From positions 1 through 25,568 of the forward strand of contig CAYFFE010000052.1 in NCBI GenBank assembly GCA_964342265.1: a stretch of 25,568 bases of DNA, read 5' to 3'. The stretch comes from Halioxenophilus sp964342265 (lineage in GTDB: Bacteria; Pseudomonadota; Gammaproteobacteria; Pseudomonadales; Cellvibrionaceae). The position numbers were made by a program, and so were the translations under genes. A model generated the notes under the pieces. That model made no database searches. It was not told the origin of the DNA and was given only the letters and a program-made list of their open reading frames with translations. Shown in pieces: positions 23,260 to 25,568 of the stretch; within the stretch, counting starts at the first letter, position 1, and every line of letters starts with the position of its first letter.

Positions 23260-23460
23260 CTATTGTTTATCCGTCGTCGATGAAGAGTTTGCTTGTGTTG
23301 GAGCTTTTGATTTTCTCAAAGATTGCTCGTCAAATAATATCCGATTGGCCTCGGTATTGAGGTCATCGTACTGGCCATTTTTTATGGCCCAAAACAAAAC
23401 TTTTACGGCAATAAACACAAACACTAAAGCCACTGGAACCAATAAATACAAAATTTCCAC
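23260..23460 (-). CDS. ccoS: Cbb3-type cytochrome oxidase assembly protein CcoS
   Basis: A 66-residue single-helix membrane protein needed for cofactor insertion into cbb3 oxidase in species where it has been studied. The N-terminal helix MEILYLLVPVALVFVFIAV is followed by the family signature FWAIKNGQYDDLNTEANRIL (residues 23-42) and FDE. The rest is a Ser/Thr/Lys-rich tail. It starts with GTG, with TAGGT a few bases upstream. It lies 85 bp after ccoI and 1 bp before the DsbD_2/TauE-like gene, the usual order of the ccoGHIS cluster. Confidence 0.95.
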   Translation of the reverse strand: MEILYLLVPVALVFVFIAVKVLFWAIKNGQYDDLNTEANRILFDEQSLRKSKAPTQANSSSTTDKQ

Positions 23461-23545
23461 GGTATTACCTATTTACTTTTTACCGGCCTAGCCATTAATA
23501 CACGCTTGGCGATGTTTTCGACGATGATTAATTTGCCGGAAAATA

Positions 23546-25568
23546 TTATACCTTGCGAGTCGATAATCTCAGCGCGTTGGCAACCACCACCAACGAACTT
23601 ACGCTCATGCCTATGGCCGCGGCCCACGGCGGCACCCAACCGGCCACCGCCAAAGGCAACGCCAAACCGTTGTAGCTAAGCGCCCAGGTTAGGTTTTGGC
23701 GAATAGTAACCTGTAATTGTTTGGCAAAGGCAATGGTTCTTATCAGCAGCGTTAAATCGCCGTTCAGCAGTACAGCATCCGATTGGGTTTGCGCTAAATC
23801 GGTGGCACCGGCCATAGCCACGGAAATATCCGCCGCACTCAACACGGGCACATCGTTAATGCCGTCGCCCACCATCAATACCACTTCGCCGGCGGCTTGA
23901 TAGGCTTGCACTCGCTCTAATTTTTCGCCGGGTAATACGCGGCCAAAGGCGCTTTCAATGGATAACTGTTTTGCCACCTGAGCCACGGCTTGCTCGGTGT
24001 CCCCCGAGAGCAAACTCACCGCCAAACCCTGCTTTTGGGCAAAATCCAAAGCCGATGCCGCCGTCGCTCGCAAGCTATCGTTTAACTGCACCCACGCCAG
24101 TGGCTGTTGAGTTGTCGCTAGCAGCAGCCAGCCGCTGCCGGCCGGCGGCTCTATGCTTGATTGATTTCTGTTTGGTTGATCAGTGTTCGCATGACTTTGA
24201 ATCGAGGCCAACACAAAATCTGCTCGGCCAAAATAATACACACGCCCGTCAATTTCTCCGCTCACGCCGTTGCTGGTGGTGGTTTGCCGATGCTTGGCGT
24301 AGTAGCGACCAGACCATGGTAAAAAAGCCTGGGCAATGGGATGCGAGCTGTCTTGCTCCAAGGCGGCAACGATGGCCAACACATCGTCTTTATCGCTCGG
24401 CTTGTGCTCGGGCAACAAGTCTGGCGACGATAACACCACCACCTGCTGAACTTGCGGCTCGCCCACGGTGAGTGTGCCGGTTTTATCAAACACCAGCCGG
24501 TCGACCTTGGCCAACGCACTGAAGGCATTGCTGTTTAAGATCAGCAGACCGGCTTTGCGCAATCGAGCCAAAGCAGCGGCGTGCGCGGTGGGTGTTGCCA
24601 ACGACAACGCACACGGACACGTCACCACCAGCACCGACAACACCACCCACAGTGCGTGTTGGGGCTCTTTAAACCACCAATAAATCGCGGTGGCCACCGC
24701 CACCAAAAGCACTCCAGCCACAAACCAAGACGCCAAGCGATCGGCCGTGGCCACCTGTTGGGGTTTTTCCGCCAGAGCGCCATCGACCATGCGCTCAATG
24801 GCCGATAGCGTGGTATCCGCCCCCACGGCTTCGACGGTAATTAATAGAGGAGAATCCGTATTGGTGGTGCCTGCCACCACTCGATCGCCGGGTGCTTTAT
24901 CCAGCGCCGCCGATTCCCCGGTGAGCATGGCTTCGACGACCTTAGATTGGCCCTCTAATACGCTGCCGTCACAGGGAATAACCTCGCCGGCGCCGACCGC
25001 CACACAATCGCCCACCGAAATAGAGCGCAACGGCACTATTTCGCGCTGTTCTCGATCTGCATCGCGCACCACTTTGTTGACCGTGAGCGGCAGCAGTTGC
25101 GCCAGCCGTGTCATGCCTAAGCGATTGCTGTGGCGGGTGCGCATTTCCAGGTAGCGTCCCAACAGCAAAAAGAACGTAAACATGGAAACCGAGTCGAAAT
25201 AAACCTCGCCCGATTGAGAGAGCGTGGCCCAAACGCTGGCGCTGTAGGCAAAACCAATGGCCAGTGCCACAGGGACATCCATCACCAAATGGCGATTGGC
25301 AAGCGCCCGGTACGCGGCTTCAAAAAAAGGTCGAGCACTGAAAAATACCACGGGCGTGGCAATAATCAGGCTGATCCAGCGCCAATAATTGAGCCACTCA
25401 CCCGTGGCCCCGGCGTAAATAACCACCGCCACCATGCCCACTTGCATCATGCCAAAGCCGGCCACACCAATGCGCATAAGCGCCAGCTTACGTTCGCGGT
25501 CGGCCAGTTGTTGTGCCTGATCCTCGGTGGCCGGAGGTAATCGATAACCAATGGCCGCCACCGCCGCC
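23546..25568 (-). CDS. ccoI: Copper-translocating P1B-type ATPase CcoI/FixI (N-terminus off window)
   Basis: 673 codons are visible, running off the right edge, so the N-terminal metal-binding part is missing. An inner-membrane P1B ATPase that exports Cu+ for assembly of the cbb3 oxidase. Visible motifs are the Cys-Pro-Cys transport site (24611-24619), the phosphorylated Asp of DKTGTLT (codon 24485-24487), actuator MLTGESAA, the SSHPIA nucleotide-site motif and GDGINDVPVL. Assignment to CcoI rather than the CopA exporter rests on ccoS following directly and on features such as HLVMDVPVALAIGFAYSAS. ccoG, ccoH and ccoNOPQ would be expected beyond the right edge. The GTG at 25561 is internal, since the frame stays open to the edge. 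Confidence 0.95.
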   Translation of the reverse strand, partial: AAVAAIGYRLPPATEDQAQQLADRERKLALMRIGVAGFGMMQVGMVAVVIYAGATGEWLNYWRWISLIIATPVVFFSARPFFEAAYRALANRHLVMDVPVALAIGFAYSASVWATLSQSGEVYFDSVSMFTFFLLLGRYLEMRTRHSNRLGMTRLAQLLPLTVNKVVRDADREQREIVPLRSISVGDCVAVGAGEVIPCDGSVLEGQSKVVEAMLTGESAALDKAPGDRVVAGTTNTDSPLLITVEAVGADTTLSAIERMVDGALAEKPQQVATADRLASWFVAGVLLVAVATAIYWWFKEPQHALWVVLSVLVVTCPCALSLATPTAHAAALARLRKAGLLILNSNAFSALAKVDRLVFDKTGTLTVGEPQVQQVVVLSSPDLLPEHKPSDKDDVLAIVAALEQDSSHPIAQAFLPWSGRYYAKHRQTTTSNGVSGEIDGRVYYFGRADFVLASIQSHANTDQPNRNQSSIEPPAGSGWLLLATTQQPLAWVQLNDSLRATAASALDFAQKQGLAVSLLSGDTEQAVAQVAKQLSIESAFGRVLPGEKLERVQAYQAAGEVVLMVGDGINDVPVLSAADISVAMAGATDLAQTQSDAVLLNGDLTLLIRTIAFAKQLQVTIRQNLTWALSYNGLALPLAVAGWVPPWAAAIGMSVSSLVVVANALRLSTRKV

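Noticed and set aside
23971..24471. 166-codon frame antisense to ccoI
   Set aside because: Pro/Arg/Ser-rich shadow frame over conserved ATPase motifs.

Overview
The window reads as chromosome of a Gammaproteobacterium, probably marine and Cellvibrionales- or Pseudomonas-like. The grounds are the ccoI-ccoS-(DsbD_2/TauE-like) gene order of the cbb3 oxidase maturation cluster, an Anr/FNR-type box in front of hemN, moderate GC and AT-rich spacers. This placement is an inference from gene content, not a database result. No rRNA, tRNA, CRISPR array, insertion sequence or phage gene was recognised.

Left part (1-4700): the tail of an unidentified gene, an SGNH/GDSL hydrolase, two convergent TetR-family regulators separated by two degenerate tandem-repeat arrays, and an orphan response regulator with an unassigned output region. 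Centre (4700-14100): hemN (oxygen-independent haem synthesis) with a near-consensus Anr/FNR box, converging through a strong bidirectional terminator on a 1273-residue redox fusion. That fusion carries a 7Fe ferredoxin, an adrenodoxin-reductase-like FAD/NADPH module and a molybdopterin oxidoreductase in one chain. Divergent from it is a 1032-residue exported hexahaem cytochrome c, whose N-terminal part resembles cytochrome P460. These two large redox proteins, facing away from a 735-bp spacer, are the most unusual content.

Right part (14300-25568): a PhzF-like protein lacking the catalytic glutamate, followed by an unrecognised 437-residue protein. On the other strand is a probable operon of SLC13/DASS transporter, class II aldolase/adducin-like protein and an intact PhzF-family isomerase. 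Then come a dihaem cytochrome c peroxidase/MauG-like lipoprotein and the downstream end of the cbb3 maturation operon (ccoI partial, ccoS, a DsbD_2/TauE-like membrane protein with a His-rich tail, and a small hypothetical).

The shared theme is low-oxygen respiration and haem/metal redox chemistry: haem supply (hemN), copper delivery to the cbb3 oxidase (ccoI, ccoS), periplasmic multihaem cytochromes and a peroxidase-like dihaem protein. A second pattern is that many spacers, and one coding linker, contain short degenerate tandem arrays (13-19 bp units) of unrelated sequence.
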